Shown here in pieces: positions 53,410-62,326 of a stretch of 64,000 bases of DNA. Below the pieces are notes generated by a model. The model made no database searches, was not told the DNA's origin, and saw nothing but the letters and a program-made list of their open reading frames with translations. Numbering within the stretch: the first letter of the stretch is position 1; every line of letters begins with the position of its first letter. A program made the translations under genes and the position numbers. The DNA comes from an uncultured Muribaculaceae bacterium (GTDB taxonomy: Bacteria > Bacteroidota > Bacteroidia > Bacteroidales > Muribaculaceae): NCBI GenBank assembly GCA_910587235.1, contig CAJUKD010000001.1, positions 153,161-217,160 on the forward strand, in the 5' to 3' direction.

Positions 53410-54753
53410 TCAGTCTGTGGCTGTATGGCTTCTGGAGAAAAATCCTGTGATCTGTTGCCAGATACGCCGGATGTGGAAGAACGGGCGGTCTTCATTGTTG
53501 TGGGCCACATCGAACCATGACAAGTCGTCGTAGTCCACCGTCCAGTCGCGCAGGTCGCAGAAGCGGAACGTCGGGCGGTAGTTCTTTATCGGGTATAGTC
53601 TGCGGCCGCGGCGGTCGTATGTCTTCCATGCCATGGTGATTGTGTGGATACGGTAAAGTTCGCCGGCGAGTGCGGGAGCGATTGTTCCGGAGTGCAGGTC
53701 GCAATCGAGCATGTATGCGTTTGCCCATTCCTCGGATGCGGGGTCAATGCTTATCATGGCACGGTGTTCTTCGTCGATGAATACGGCGTAGTGGAGCACG
53801 TGGGCTTCGGTGGAAAATCCCGCGCCGGAAAAGAGGTATTTAAGGTGTTCACCTTCGATGTCGTAGTGCTTGCGGAACAGAGCCATGGCTTCCTCCCGGC
53901 CTATTTTGCGTGTACGTGGTATTACGCTTTGCGCGGGAGTGTCCCACAGGCCTTCGGTGTCACGGCGCAAAAGCAGCTCGTTTCCGCAATAGATCATGAA
54001 TCTCACGATTGTGGATGCCGCGCGCTGTCCGAGTCCTGTGCGGTCGCCGATGACTTTGTAGAGGGATGCCATCGATATGTAACGTCCGCCGATGAAGAAG
54101 AGCGAGAGCAGGTACAGGGCTATTGGCACATAGTCGAAGAAGAAGAGGTCGGAAGGGCTTAGATTGGCGTTGATGTAGCGTGTGAAGTAGTACCAGTAGT
54201 CTACGGCCGTTAGGGTCAGCGATACCATCATAAGGATGAACAGCTGGTAGCGTGCTTCCTTGAAGAAAAGGTTGGCGATGATGCTGTCGCCGGCATAGAA
54301 TCCGTGACGGCGGCGGCAGTCGCGGCAGTAGGAATTGCCTTGTCCGCCTATTATGTATATGGCGCTCATGACAGCCGCGATGGGGAATATGACAAGAGCT
54401 GTCACGAAAGGAATCTCGTCGTTGTAGATTTCAAATGTGATTACGCGTCCGACGAGCCACGGCGTGCACAGGATGTTGATGGCAAGCATAACTACGGTCG
54501 TCCAGAGCATGGTGTACATGGCGCAGCGCAGCATGAGCGTACAGGAGCGTTTTACGCCGAGTATGTCGCTTTTCTGTACCGTCAGAAGGAGGAACGCTTC
54601 GGCAAATGCTATGAACGGAAGCCAGAGCTTGCTGATGAAAAGCGACATGGCCAGTATCGCCGCTATCGAGCCGAAAGAGAAAGCCCAGTTTCGCCACAGC
54701 GCTTTGAGCGTCATGTCGTAGTCGGGAGTGCTGTTATTTTGTTGTTCTGACAT
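53410..54753 (-). CDS. Conserved membrane protein of unknown function, CxxC-bearing
   Basis: 447 residues, no family recognised. The N-terminal half has about six membrane segments (23-65, 75-96, 115-137, 165-185, 205-225). Between them is a short cytosolic loop with SYCRDCRRRHG (Cys143, Cys146), which could bind metal with the unpaired cysteines nearby. The C-terminal half (about 260-447) is soluble and Trp/Tyr/Arg-rich: EEAMALFRKHYDIEGEHLKYLF, YAVFIDEEHRAMISID, YRPTFRFCDLRDWTVDYDDLSWFDV. It lies between the peptidase (18 bp) and miaA (4 bp). Confidence 0.7.
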   Translation of the reverse strand: MSEQQNNSTPDYDMTLKALWRNWAFSFGSIAAILAMSLFISKLWLPFIAFAEAFLLLTVQKSDILGVKRSCTLMLRCAMYTMLWTTVVMLAINILCTPWLVGRVITFEIYNDEIPFVTALVIFPIAAVMSAIYIIGGQGNSYCRDCRRRHGFYAGDSIIANLFFKEARYQLFILMMVSLTLTAVDYWYYFTRYINANLSPSDLFFFDYVPIALYLLSLFFIGGRYISMASLYKVIGDRTGLGQRAASTIVRFMIYCGNELLLRRDTEGLWDTPAQSVIPRTRKIGREEAMALFRKHYDIEGEHLKYLFSGAGFSTEAHVLHYAVFIDEEHRAMISIDPASEEWANAYMLDCDLHSGTIAPALAGELYRIHTITMAWKTYDRRGRRLYPIKNYRPTFRFCDLRDWTVDYDDLSWFDVAHNNEDRPFFHIRRIWQQITGFFSRSHTATD

Positions 54754-54771
54754 ATTCTGGATAGGAACGCT

Positions 54772-56970
54772 TTAACGCATGTTTTTGTTGAAATAATCGA
54801 GCATTTTCGCATATACGACGGAACGAGCCGTGCATCCGTTGATGGAGTGGTTCATGTTGGGGAATACAAACATGTCGCAAAGTATGCCTTTGGACTGCAG
54901 GACGGATACGTACTGCAATGTGTTCGCAGGGTGTACGTTGTCGTCGCTTGTGCCGTACATCATCAGCAGCGGGCAGCTCAGTTTGCCGGCACGGTTTATC
55001 GGCGCGGACTCGCGGTATCCGTCCTCGTTCTGCTGTGGTGTCAGCATGAAGCGTTCGGCGTAGACGGTGTCGTAGAAACGCCAGTCGGTGACGGCGGCCA
55101 CTGCTACTGCGGCGGCGTAGGGCGCGTTGTCGGCTGATGCGCACATCAGAGCCTCGTATCCGCCGTAACTCCAGCCGTAGATGCCGATGCGCGATGCGTC
55201 GACGTAGGGCAGGGAGGCGGCATGGCGTGCGGCGGCGAGCTGGTCGACGGTTTCGTAGTGCCCGAGGCGCCGGTAGACAATTTCGCGGAATTCGCTGCTG
55301 CGTCCGCCGGTGCCGCGTCCGTCGACACACATTATAATGTAGCCTTGCGATGCGAAATAGTCCTCCCATCCGAAGCTCCAACGGCGAAGTACGGATTGTG
55401 ACCCGGGTCCGCTGTACTGCGACATTATCACGGGGTAGCGGCGCGACGGGCTGAAGTCGCGTGGTTTTACCATGTAGCCGTTGAGGTTTGTTCCGCCGTC
55501 GGATGTCATGGTGAAGAATTCACGTGACGCGAGCATGGGAGCCGTGCGCGAGCGGTATGCGGCATTGTCTTCAAGCACGGCCAGTTCTTTTCCGTCGGGA
55601 CGGCAGATTGTGTGGACCGGCGGTGTGGTGCAGTCGCTGTAGGTGCGCAGCATAAGGTCCATATTCGGAGAGAATACGGCCGACGCGCTGCCTTCGGCCG
55701 GTGATACGGCGCTTACAGTGCCCTTGCGGTCGATGCGGTATATGGTTCGGCATGTCGGGTCGGGAGCGGCGGCCTGGTAGTAGCGGTTTCCGGCATTGTC
55801 GCTGCCGTAGTAGGCGGTGACGTCGAAGTCGCCGGAGGTGAGTTGTCCGGTCTGTGCGCCCATGTAGGAGTATTCGTATAGATGACGGTAGCCTGAGCGT
55901 GACGATTGTATCACGAATGATGTTTTGCCGAGATACAGGCCTGTGTAGGCCGTTTCTTCGATCCAGGCTTTGGATTCTTCGACGAGCAGCGATTTCGCAA
56001 CGGTTGATTTAGGATTTATCTTGAAAATTTCCAGACGGTTCTGGTCGCGGTTGAGCGCAGCTGTGATAAGGGTGTTCTCGTCGGGTCCGTAGGCAATCAC
56101 GGGAATGTACTCGGGATTACCCGGCACTTCGATTTCTTTGGTCTTGCGTGTTTCGATGTCGTAGCTCAGCAGGCTTACGGTGGAATTGGGTGTTCCGGCC
56201 ACAGGGTATTTGTAGCTGAACAAGCCCGGATAGAATTCATAGGCAGGGCGCGGGTCGCATGTTCCCTGATATAGGGGCAGGGTATATGTGCCGACCGTGT
56301 TCTCGTCGTAGCGCAGATAACATAGCGTGAGGTTGTCGGGTGCCCATGTCATCGATATGTCGGCACTGAATTCTTCTTCGTATGTCCAGTCGGGTACTCC
56401 GTTGATGATTTTTCCGGGACAACCGTCGGTGCTTACCTCCACTTCTGTGCCGTAGTCGAGTTTTGCGACTCGTATGTTGCCGTCGACGGTGAATGCGACC
56501 ATTCGTGAATTAGGCGAGAAGAGTGCGGCGCGTTGGCGCGGATGCTGCTTCGACAGCGGACGTAGCAGACGTGAACGGCATTCGTAGATGTAGTATTCCG
56601 CTGTGAACGAACGGCGATAGACAGGTTCGGAGTTGCGCCATACGATGATTTTCGAAGCGTCGGGGCTCAATATGAATCCTTCAATGTCGGGAATGGCGGT
56701 TTCGCGTGCCCGTGCCACATCGAAAATCACTTCTCCGGCTTCACCGGTGCGGGCGTCGCGCAGTGTTATTTTTTTGCCGTCGGCAGAGAGTTCAGCCAGA
56801 TTGTTGCCGTCGGGCATGAATACTGTTGCCGGCAGTGCGGCCGGTGTCTTTCCCGGGAATGTGTAGGCTTCCAGCGCCGTTACATGAGGGTTGGCGGCAC
56901 TGATGCTCTGACAGGCTATCAGAGCTGAGAGCATGGCGGAGGCGAATATGTTTTTTTTATTGCAGGTCAT
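54772..56970 (-). CDS. DPP-IV-like prolyl peptidase (S9 family)
   Basis: 732 residues. Leader with a lipobox-like LIAC near Cys20, so secreted and possibly lipid-anchored. N-terminal beta-propeller with DWTYEEEF, the DPP-IV-type Glu motif that binds the substrate amino terminus, and a C-terminal alpha/beta hydrolase with Ser601 (GWSYGGYE), Asp in GTSDDNVH (676-677) and His708 (MNHSI). It should cut dipeptides or tripeptides after proline. ATG 56970 is preferred to GTG 56988 (six codons upstream). Confidence 0.9.
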   Translation of the reverse strand: MTCNKKNIFASAMLSALIACQSISAANPHVTALEAYTFPGKTPAALPATVFMPDGNNLAELSADGKKITLRDARTGEAGEVIFDVARARETAIPDIEGFILSPDASKIIVWRNSEPVYRRSFTAEYYIYECRSRLLRPLSKQHPRQRAALFSPNSRMVAFTVDGNIRVAKLDYGTEVEVSTDGCPGKIINGVPDWTYEEEFSADISMTWAPDNLTLCYLRYDENTVGTYTLPLYQGTCDPRPAYEFYPGLFSYKYPVAGTPNSTVSLLSYDIETRKTKEIEVPGNPEYIPVIAYGPDENTLITAALNRDQNRLEIFKINPKSTVAKSLLVEESKAWIEETAYTGLYLGKTSFVIQSSRSGYRHLYEYSYMGAQTGQLTSGDFDVTAYYGSDNAGNRYYQAAAPDPTCRTIYRIDRKGTVSAVSPAEGSASAVFSPNMDLMLRTYSDCTTPPVHTICRPDGKELAVLEDNAAYRSRTAPMLASREFFTMTSDGGTNLNGYMVKPRDFSPSRRYPVIMSQYSGPGSQSVLRRWSFGWEDYFASQGYIIMCVDGRGTGGRSSEFREIVYRRLGHYETVDQLAAARHAASLPYVDASRIGIYGWSYGGYEALMCASADNAPYAAAVAVAAVTDWRFYDTVYAERFMLTPQQNEDGYRESAPINRAGKLSCPLLMMYGTSDDNVHPANTLQYVSVLQSKGILCDMFVFPNMNHSINGCTARSVVYAKMLDYFNKNMR

Positions 56971-57026
56971 TGTTATGTTCTTTTTCACGGAATGCTTGTA
57001 GCTGAGTGTTTAATGTGAATAAATTT

Positions 57027-58397
57027 TCAGAAAAGTGAAAGCTGGGCGTCGTTTTCCGGAGGGGTTGGACGGCGCGGCGGTTCGTGGTATCCGAACTCGG
57101 GATCGTTCGGGTTCGGGCGCAGTACCGTGCCTTCGGGCGGAGATGACACAAGCCAGTCGACGGCTTCGAACTCGTCGTCGATTTCGGCCAGGTCATCGGA
57201 ACTTATGGCGGCCGGCGCTGGTGTTCCCTGCGCGTCGGAGCCGAGTACGAATTCATTGTCGTCGAACAGGCTCGGGGCGGAAACCGTGTGGCTTGACTTG
57301 TCGTTCTTACCTGAAGAATATAGCTGTGCCGGCTCGGATGCGGAGCCACTCAGAGCGTTCTCCAGTTCGGCGATACGGCTTTTCAGGTTTTTGTTGTTGT
57401 TTTTAAGCCGTGCGATGCGCTCGTCGCGTTTTGCGATCATCTGTTCTACCTTGGTCATCTGCTGACGGAATGTTTCGATGTCGGCTACGAGCAGACGGGC
57501 TTCTTCGGCGCGTGCTTGCAGGCTATCCATTTTTTCAAGCTCTTTCGCGGCGTCGGCAAGCTGCTGTTTTAGTTCCACAATGTCGTGCTGCAGACCGTTG
57601 ATTACGGCAAGCGAGCTACGGTGTTGGTCGCCGAGCATGGCGTTGCTTTCTTTCAACGATTTGTTCTCAGCCCTGAGTCGTTCGGTTTCTTCAGTATCTG
57701 TAGTCGTGTCCGGAGTTCCGGCGCGTTCTTCCAGTTGCTGCGTCAGGCGTTTGATCTCGGCCTGTAGCCCTTCGACGATTCCCGGCTGTATTTCGCTGAC
57801 TTTTATTTTGTTGAGCAGGCTTTTGTTTTCAAGGTCGAATTGCTCCCGTTCGGCCTCGAGGCGAGCCACCTGTTCTTCGAGGTCGCGTACGCGGTCTGTG
57901 AGTGCGCGTCGTCGTCGGTCTGAGCTGAGTTGTTGCTCCTTGATTGAGCTTCGTTGCTGTTCGAGGTTGTGCACTTCGCTTTTGAGTTTTTCCATTTCGC
58001 TTTTTACGGCGTCCTGGCGTGCCTGTATGTCGATCTCGGCGTTGCGGCGTGCGTCCTCTGCCAGTCCGTCGAGGTATGCTTTCAACGAATCGTCGAGGGC
58101 GTTGTAGATGTTCGTGCGCTGTTTTTCCGGATCGATGCTCGATGCAATGAACTCAGGAAGCGATGCGTTGAAGAGTTTTGCCACTGAGTCGAATATGGCT
58201 TGTTTCCTGTTCTCGTCTATGCCGAGTGCGCAATGGGTGGATGTCCGGTCGTCGATTTCCGCGGGAGCCTCGGAGCGCGAGCCGGTTCTGTCGGGGCGTT
58301 CGTCGTCGGAAAGCAGTCCGTCGGCGTTGTCCATATCGTTGTCGAAATCGGCTTCGCCGAAGCCGAAAGCCCGTTTTATGCTGTTTAAAAAAGCCAT
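57027..58397 (-). CDS. Coiled-coil protein ending in QLSLF
   Basis: 456 residues, family not recognised. N-terminal MAFLNSIKRAFGFGE then an acidic stretch (20-60), a helical region with KQAIFDSVAKLFNASLPEF, and a long coiled coil (about 105-345; EMEKLKSEVHNLEQQ, RVRDLEEQVARLEAEREQ). The C-terminus is acidic and Pro-rich (VDWLVSSPPEGTV) and ends exactly QLSLF (452-456), the consensus beta-clamp pentapeptide, exposed on a disordered tail. No signal peptide, so cytoplasmic. SMC-like looks come only from the coiled coil; there is no Walker motif. 22 bp after the upstream PEP-binding gene. Confidence 0.75.
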   Translation of the reverse strand: MAFLNSIKRAFGFGEADFDNDMDNADGLLSDDERPDRTGSRSEAPAEIDDRTSTHCALGIDENRKQAIFDSVAKLFNASLPEFIASSIDPEKQRTNIYNALDDSLKAYLDGLAEDARRNAEIDIQARQDAVKSEMEKLKSEVHNLEQQRSSIKEQQLSSDRRRRALTDRVRDLEEQVARLEAEREQFDLENKSLLNKIKVSEIQPGIVEGLQAEIKRLTQQLEERAGTPDTTTDTEETERLRAENKSLKESNAMLGDQHRSSLAVINGLQHDIVELKQQLADAAKELEKMDSLQARAEEARLLVADIETFRQQMTKVEQMIAKRDERIARLKNNNKNLKSRIAELENALSGSASEPAQLYSSGKNDKSSHTVSAPSLFDDNEFVLGSDAQGTPAPAAISSDDLAEIDDEFEAVDWLVSSPPEGTVLRPNPNDPEFGYHEPPRRPTPPENDAQLSLF

Positions 58398-58419
58398 GTC
58401 TTTTATTTGGTGGTGGTAT

Positions 58420-61400
58420 TCAGTTCTGGGTTTCTGTGATGTCGGGTTTTGCGACCATGCCTATTCCGCGCCGGCCGTTGATTGCAATAGTCAGCGGTCG
58501 GCCGAATCGCACGATGCGTATGAAATCGTCTTCGTATTCGGCTTTCAGGCTGTCGAGATACGCGGAGTCGTAGAAAGCGTCGGAGCCGGCATGCCGGTCG
58601 ATCGTGAAATATCCTACGCCGAAGGACGTCAGGTTCTGGAAGAAATGTGTTCCCTGGCTCGGCTCTATGCGGTAGCCCGGAAGCGAAGCTTCGACGATCA
58701 GTCGCGCGGCCGAGATCTGCGGCCATTTTACGGGAATTCCAAGTGCAGAGTCCGACGATCCCCAGCGCCCGGGACCTATGAGGATATAGCCACGGTTTTC
58801 TTGCGCGAAGCGTGTGTTGATACGGTCGAGTATCTCGGGCAGCCGTGAATTGTTCATCGAGTTGAATTTTTCCGGTCTGATGTAAACGATTGTGTCTACG
58901 TTGTCGATCATACCGTGGCCGAGGGCTGTGTCGCTGCGCAGTATAAGTTGTTCGTCGGGCAGGTCGAGCAGTTCGTCGGAAACTTGTTCTTTTTTATCAA
59001 TGATGGGGCGTATCTGAAGCCAGTAGAGATGTCCTTTGATTCCGGCTTCGTCTGCGGCCGGGTTTATAATGCCTGCGAATTCGATTTCGACGGGCCTCTG
59101 CATGGCGCTCTGTCCCTGACTCAGCATGAAGTTTATGGCTTCGGCCAATGGCAGGGCCTTGTCGCGCAGGATGTTTGTGAATGTCACTACGCGCCGTCCG
59201 CGTCCGCTGTCGCAGTCGCGCAGCATCTGGTCGAGGGCGTCGTATGTCGACACAGTGTATCGCAAGGCTCCGCTTCCGGCAAAGTCCTGTACGCTTTTCC
59301 TGGCGAGATTGTATCCGTCGTCGACTTTTACGTTTCCGGCTGTCATGCTGTCGACGGAGCCGTCGTCGTTTGCCGCTCGCAGGGCAAGGAGATGTGTCTG
59401 GGTGTCGCGCAGGGCAAGATCTATGGTCGATGTCTGTAGCGCGCGGGCGGGGTGTAGCGGTGAGAAGCGCAGGGCGCGTCCGCCATCAACGATATATTTA
59501 CCGAGTCCGACGGCCAGTTCGGCCACACCGTCCTCAGGACGTTCGTCGCCGAGAGGATAGTAATTGAGCGAGCGTCCCACCCCTGAGAATGTCGGGAAGT
59601 AGTATCCGTCGTGGTTTTTTCCTACTACTTCCTGTATTATCACTGCCATCTTTTCCTGGTCGATGACGTTGCTTGTCGCCGACATATAGGCTTTGCTTGC
59701 CCGGAAAAATACGGAAGCGTAGACGCCTTTGATTGCCTGCAGCAAGAGTCGCAGTCGCTCGTCGGAGTCGACTGTGTACGGAACCATGTAGGTCGAGTAT
59801 ATTCCGGCGAAAGGCTGGTAGTGGGAGTCTTCCAGAAGGCTTGAACTGCGGACGGCGAATGGACGGTCGACAACATCGAAGAGCGCGAGGAAGTCTTCGT
59901 GCAGGCGTTCGGGAAATGTGGCGGCAAGAAAGGCTTCGAGTATTTCCTCGTCGGAGGCCGTGCTCAGGGCTATCGGGTATAGGTTGTTTATAGCCATGAA
60001 CTCGTCGAATATGTCGGTGCACAGCACCACGGAGCGAGGTATGGAAATTGACAGTCCGTCGAAGTTGTCGCAGACCGGGTTCTTTTTTATGATTGAGTCG
60101 ACAAAAGCCAGACCGCGACCTTTGCCGCCGAGGCTTCCCTGACCGATGCGTGCGAAGTTCGAATAGTGGTCGAAGCGGTCTTTTTCGAAAATTGCCACTA
60201 CACCGCGGTTCTTCATTTTGCGGTACTTGACAATAAGGTCGAAGCACAGCTGCCTGAAGGCTTCCGTTTCACCTATGTCCTCGAAGCGGTGCTGGGCAAT
60301 TACTTCGGCGATGGGAAAGAGTGCGCGGGAATACAGCCAGCGCGATATGTCGTTGTTCGACGCGTGGTGGAACAGGGATTCGTCGGGAATGCCGAAGATA
60401 TGCTTCTGCATGTCCTTGAGATTGCGGATGCGCATTATCTCCCGGCCGTCGCGCGGGTTGCGGATTATGAAATCTCCGAAGCCGAAGTTGCCCATTATAG
60501 CGTCGCCAAGGTCGACTGACAGTTTTTTTGAGTTCTTGTCGATGAAAACGCCGTTGAAGTCGCCTACGGCCGATGCGTTTTCCGTTTCCGACGATTCGAT
60601 GATTATCGGCAGATATGGGTCGCGCAGGCGCAGGTATCTGGCGAGTTTAATGCCGGCCTTGTTGTCCTTGGCTCCGTCGCGCATGAAAGAAACGTCGCTG
60701 ATTACGCCGAGCATGTTTTTGCCGAATCGCTCGTAGAGTGCTACGGCCTCCTCGTAGTTGCGGGCAAGCATTACTTTGGGGCGTCCGCGCATACGGAGCA
60801 TCTGTTCGTGCTGGTTCAGGGCCTCCGTGGAGAACAGGCGCGACTGCTTGAGCAGGAATTTATAGAGATGCGGCAGGATGGAGGAATAGAAACGTACGGA
60901 ATCCTCGACAAGCATTATCATGCGTATGCCGACATCGCTGATGTCATTCTCGTTGAGCTTGTCTTCAAGCAGTTTGATGATCGCCAGCAGGAGGTCCATG
61001 TTGCCGAGCCAGCTGAACACGTAGTCGATGCACGACATGTCCTGTTTCTCGATGCGGCGCGATACTTCCTTTGAAAACGGAGTGAGAACGACAAAGGGTA
61101 CGGCCGGAAATTCGGCCTTTATCAGAGCGGCACCGTCGAATGTTTCCGATATGTCGCCGCCGGGCATCGCTATCACCAGGTCGAAAGGTTTGGAGCGCAT
61201 CACTTCGAGGGCTTCGCTAATATTGGAAACACGGGTTACGCGCGGCGGGGAGCTGAGGTTGAGCGACACGTATTCGTTGTAGAGCTGCTCCTCGACGCGG
61301 CCGTCTTCTTCCATCATGAAAGCGTCGTAGGTCGACGCGATAAGCAGCACATTGAAAATGCGCCGCTGCATGAGATTCTGAAACGCCGTGTCCTTAAGGT

Positions 61401-61428
61401 ACATGCGGCTGAGGGCCTGCTCGTTCAT
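58420..61428 (-). CDS. PEP/pyruvate-binding domain protein with two receiver-like domains
   Basis: 1002 residues. N-terminal receiver-like domains at about 25-150 (FNVLLIASTYDAF) and 165-310 (RMIMLVEDSVRFY, acidic pocket; LGVISDVSFMRDG), then a linker and a PEP-synthase/PPDK ATP-grasp domain (about 430-830): FARIGQGSLGGKGRGLAF, RPFAVRSSSLLEDSHYQPFAG, VGKNHDGYYFPTFSGVGRS. The phospho-histidine swivel and PEP-utilising barrel of true PEP synthase are missing, so it is likely a phosphotransfer or regulatory protein, not PEP synthase. The C-terminus (810-1002) is a family-specific module. First gene of its operon. Confidence 0.85.
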   Translation of the reverse strand: MNEQALSRMYLKDTAFQNLMQRRIFNVLLIASTYDAFMMEEDGRVEEQLYNEYVSLNLSSPPRVTRVSNISEALEVMRSKPFDLVIAMPGGDISETFDGAALIKAEFPAVPFVVLTPFSKEVSRRIEKQDMSCIDYVFSWLGNMDLLLAIIKLLEDKLNENDISDVGIRMIMLVEDSVRFYSSILPHLYKFLLKQSRLFSTEALNQHEQMLRMRGRPKVMLARNYEEAVALYERFGKNMLGVISDVSFMRDGAKDNKAGIKLARYLRLRDPYLPIIIESSETENASAVGDFNGVFIDKNSKKLSVDLGDAIMGNFGFGDFIIRNPRDGREIMRIRNLKDMQKHIFGIPDESLFHHASNNDISRWLYSRALFPIAEVIAQHRFEDIGETEAFRQLCFDLIVKYRKMKNRGVVAIFEKDRFDHYSNFARIGQGSLGGKGRGLAFVDSIIKKNPVCDNFDGLSISIPRSVVLCTDIFDEFMAINNLYPIALSTASDEEILEAFLAATFPERLHEDFLALFDVVDRPFAVRSSSLLEDSHYQPFAGIYSTYMVPYTVDSDERLRLLLQAIKGVYASVFFRASKAYMSATSNVIDQEKMAVIIQEVVGKNHDGYYFPTFSGVGRSLNYYPLGDERPEDGVAELAVGLGKYIVDGGRALRFSPLHPARALQTSTIDLALRDTQTHLLALRAANDDGSVDSMTAGNVKVDDGYNLARKSVQDFAGSGALRYTVSTYDALDQMLRDCDSGRGRRVVTFTNILRDKALPLAEAINFMLSQGQSAMQRPVEIEFAGIINPAADEAGIKGHLYWLQIRPIIDKKEQVSDELLDLPDEQLILRSDTALGHGMIDNVDTIVYIRPEKFNSMNNSRLPEILDRINTRFAQENRGYILIGPGRWGSSDSALGIPVKWPQISAARLIVEASLPGYRIEPSQGTHFFQNLTSFGVGYFTIDRHAGSDAFYDSAYLDSLKAEYEDDFIRIVRFGRPLTIAINGRRGIGMVAKPDITETQN

Positions 61429-61450
61429 GCGTGTCTGTCTGTTTGAGCTA

Positions 61451-61458
61451 CAAAGTTA
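61451..61458 (-). promoter_or_regulatory. -7 element for the six-gene operon led by the PEP-binding protein
   Basis: TAACTTTG on the minus strand, 22 bp upstream of ATG 61428. No well-placed TTG. Confidence 0.5.
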
Positions 61459-61581
61459 AACAATTAAGCCGAAACAGGATGTCATATCGTCATAAAAATG
61501 TGAAAAAACACATATGTTATATAGAGCTTTTGTCATGCCTCGTTGCCGTGCCGAAAACATGCTGAAAAAAAATCTCTTTTT

Positions 61582-61614
61582 TTTGCAATATTGGAATCAA
61601 TATTATTATCTTCG
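61582..61614 (+). promoter_or_regulatory. Promoter of the pRiA4b ORF-3-like gene
   Basis: TTTG 61582-61585, 21 bp, TATCTTCG 61607-61614, one mismatch from TAnnTTTG. Leader about 30 bases. Confidence 0.5.
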
Positions 61615-61647
61615 CGTTATAAACATAAAACAGAACATTTCCAGGCC

Positions 61648-62214
61648 ATGATATTCAATTTCAGAATCGTTTCCGACGAAGTCGATAACTTCAAACGGGA
61701 AATAAAAGTCGACGCTACCGCCACGTTTCTTGATTTCAAGAACGCTATCTGCGAATCGGTGGGCTATGACAAAAATCAGATGAGTTCATTCTTCCTATGC
61801 GACCGCAACTGGGAGAAAGAAAAAGAGATTACTTTTGAGGATATGGGTTCTGATGCCGATCAGGACGTATGGCTGATGGATGAATCGGTGCTCGGCGATT
61901 TTATAGACGACGAAGGCCAGAAGCTGCTGTATGTGTTCGACTACATGACCGACCGCGCGTTCTTCATCGAGATGACCGAGATGATCACCGGCAAGACACT
62001 CAAGGATCCTCTGTGTACGCTGTCGCTCGGGCAAGCGCCTTCGGAAACTGTCGACCTCGACGAGTTCGACGCCAAAATCGATTCGAAAGCCGCCGCTGCG
62101 GCCAATGTCGGAATCGACGATCTTGACGAGGACTTCTATGGCTCGGATACGTATAACCCCGACGAATTCGATACGGAGAGTTTCGACGAGATGACATTCG
62201 ACGATAAATTCTGA
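61648..62214 (+). CDS. pRiA4b ORF-3 / IS1096 passenger TnpR-like acidic protein
   Basis: 188 residues from ATG 61648 (MIFNFRIVSDEVDNF). N-terminal two thirds match the pRiA4b ORF-3 domain: FKREIKVDATATFLDFKNAI, FFLCDRNWEKEKEITFEDM, LLYVFDYMTDRAFFIEM. The C-terminus is extremely acidic (DDLDEDFYGSDTYNPDEFD). Despite the database name, no transposon is here; the family is widespread and single-copy in Bacteroidales, with unknown function. The TTG/ATG extension upstream is rejected because it contains the promoter. Confidence 0.85.
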   Translation: MIFNFRIVSDEVDNFKREIKVDATATFLDFKNAICESVGYDKNQMSSFFLCDRNWEKEKEITFEDMGSDADQDVWLMDESVLGDFIDDEGQKLLYVFDYMTDRAFFIEMTEMITGKTLKDPLCTLSLGQAPSETVDLDEFDAKIDSKAAAAANVGIDDLDEDFYGSDTYNPDEFDTESFDEMTFDDKF

Positions 62215-62326
62215 TTGATAATCCGTAAGCGGCGGTATGCCGGCCGGAACTATAAAAACCGAATATGCGGCAGGGTGGGGTTTCAGCAAATGAAATTTCA
62301 TCCTGCGCTTTATAAAAGCCGTAGCG

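Noticed and set aside
54734..55381. Arg-rich 215-codon minus-strand ORF overlapping the DPP-IV-like gene
   Set aside because: Out-of-frame shadow of the peptidase; almost pure Arg/Pro/Ala composition.
61648..62214. Possible IS1096 passenger gene as evidence of a mobile element
   Set aside because: The name is historical; there is no transposase, no terminal inverted repeat and no disrupted gene nearby.
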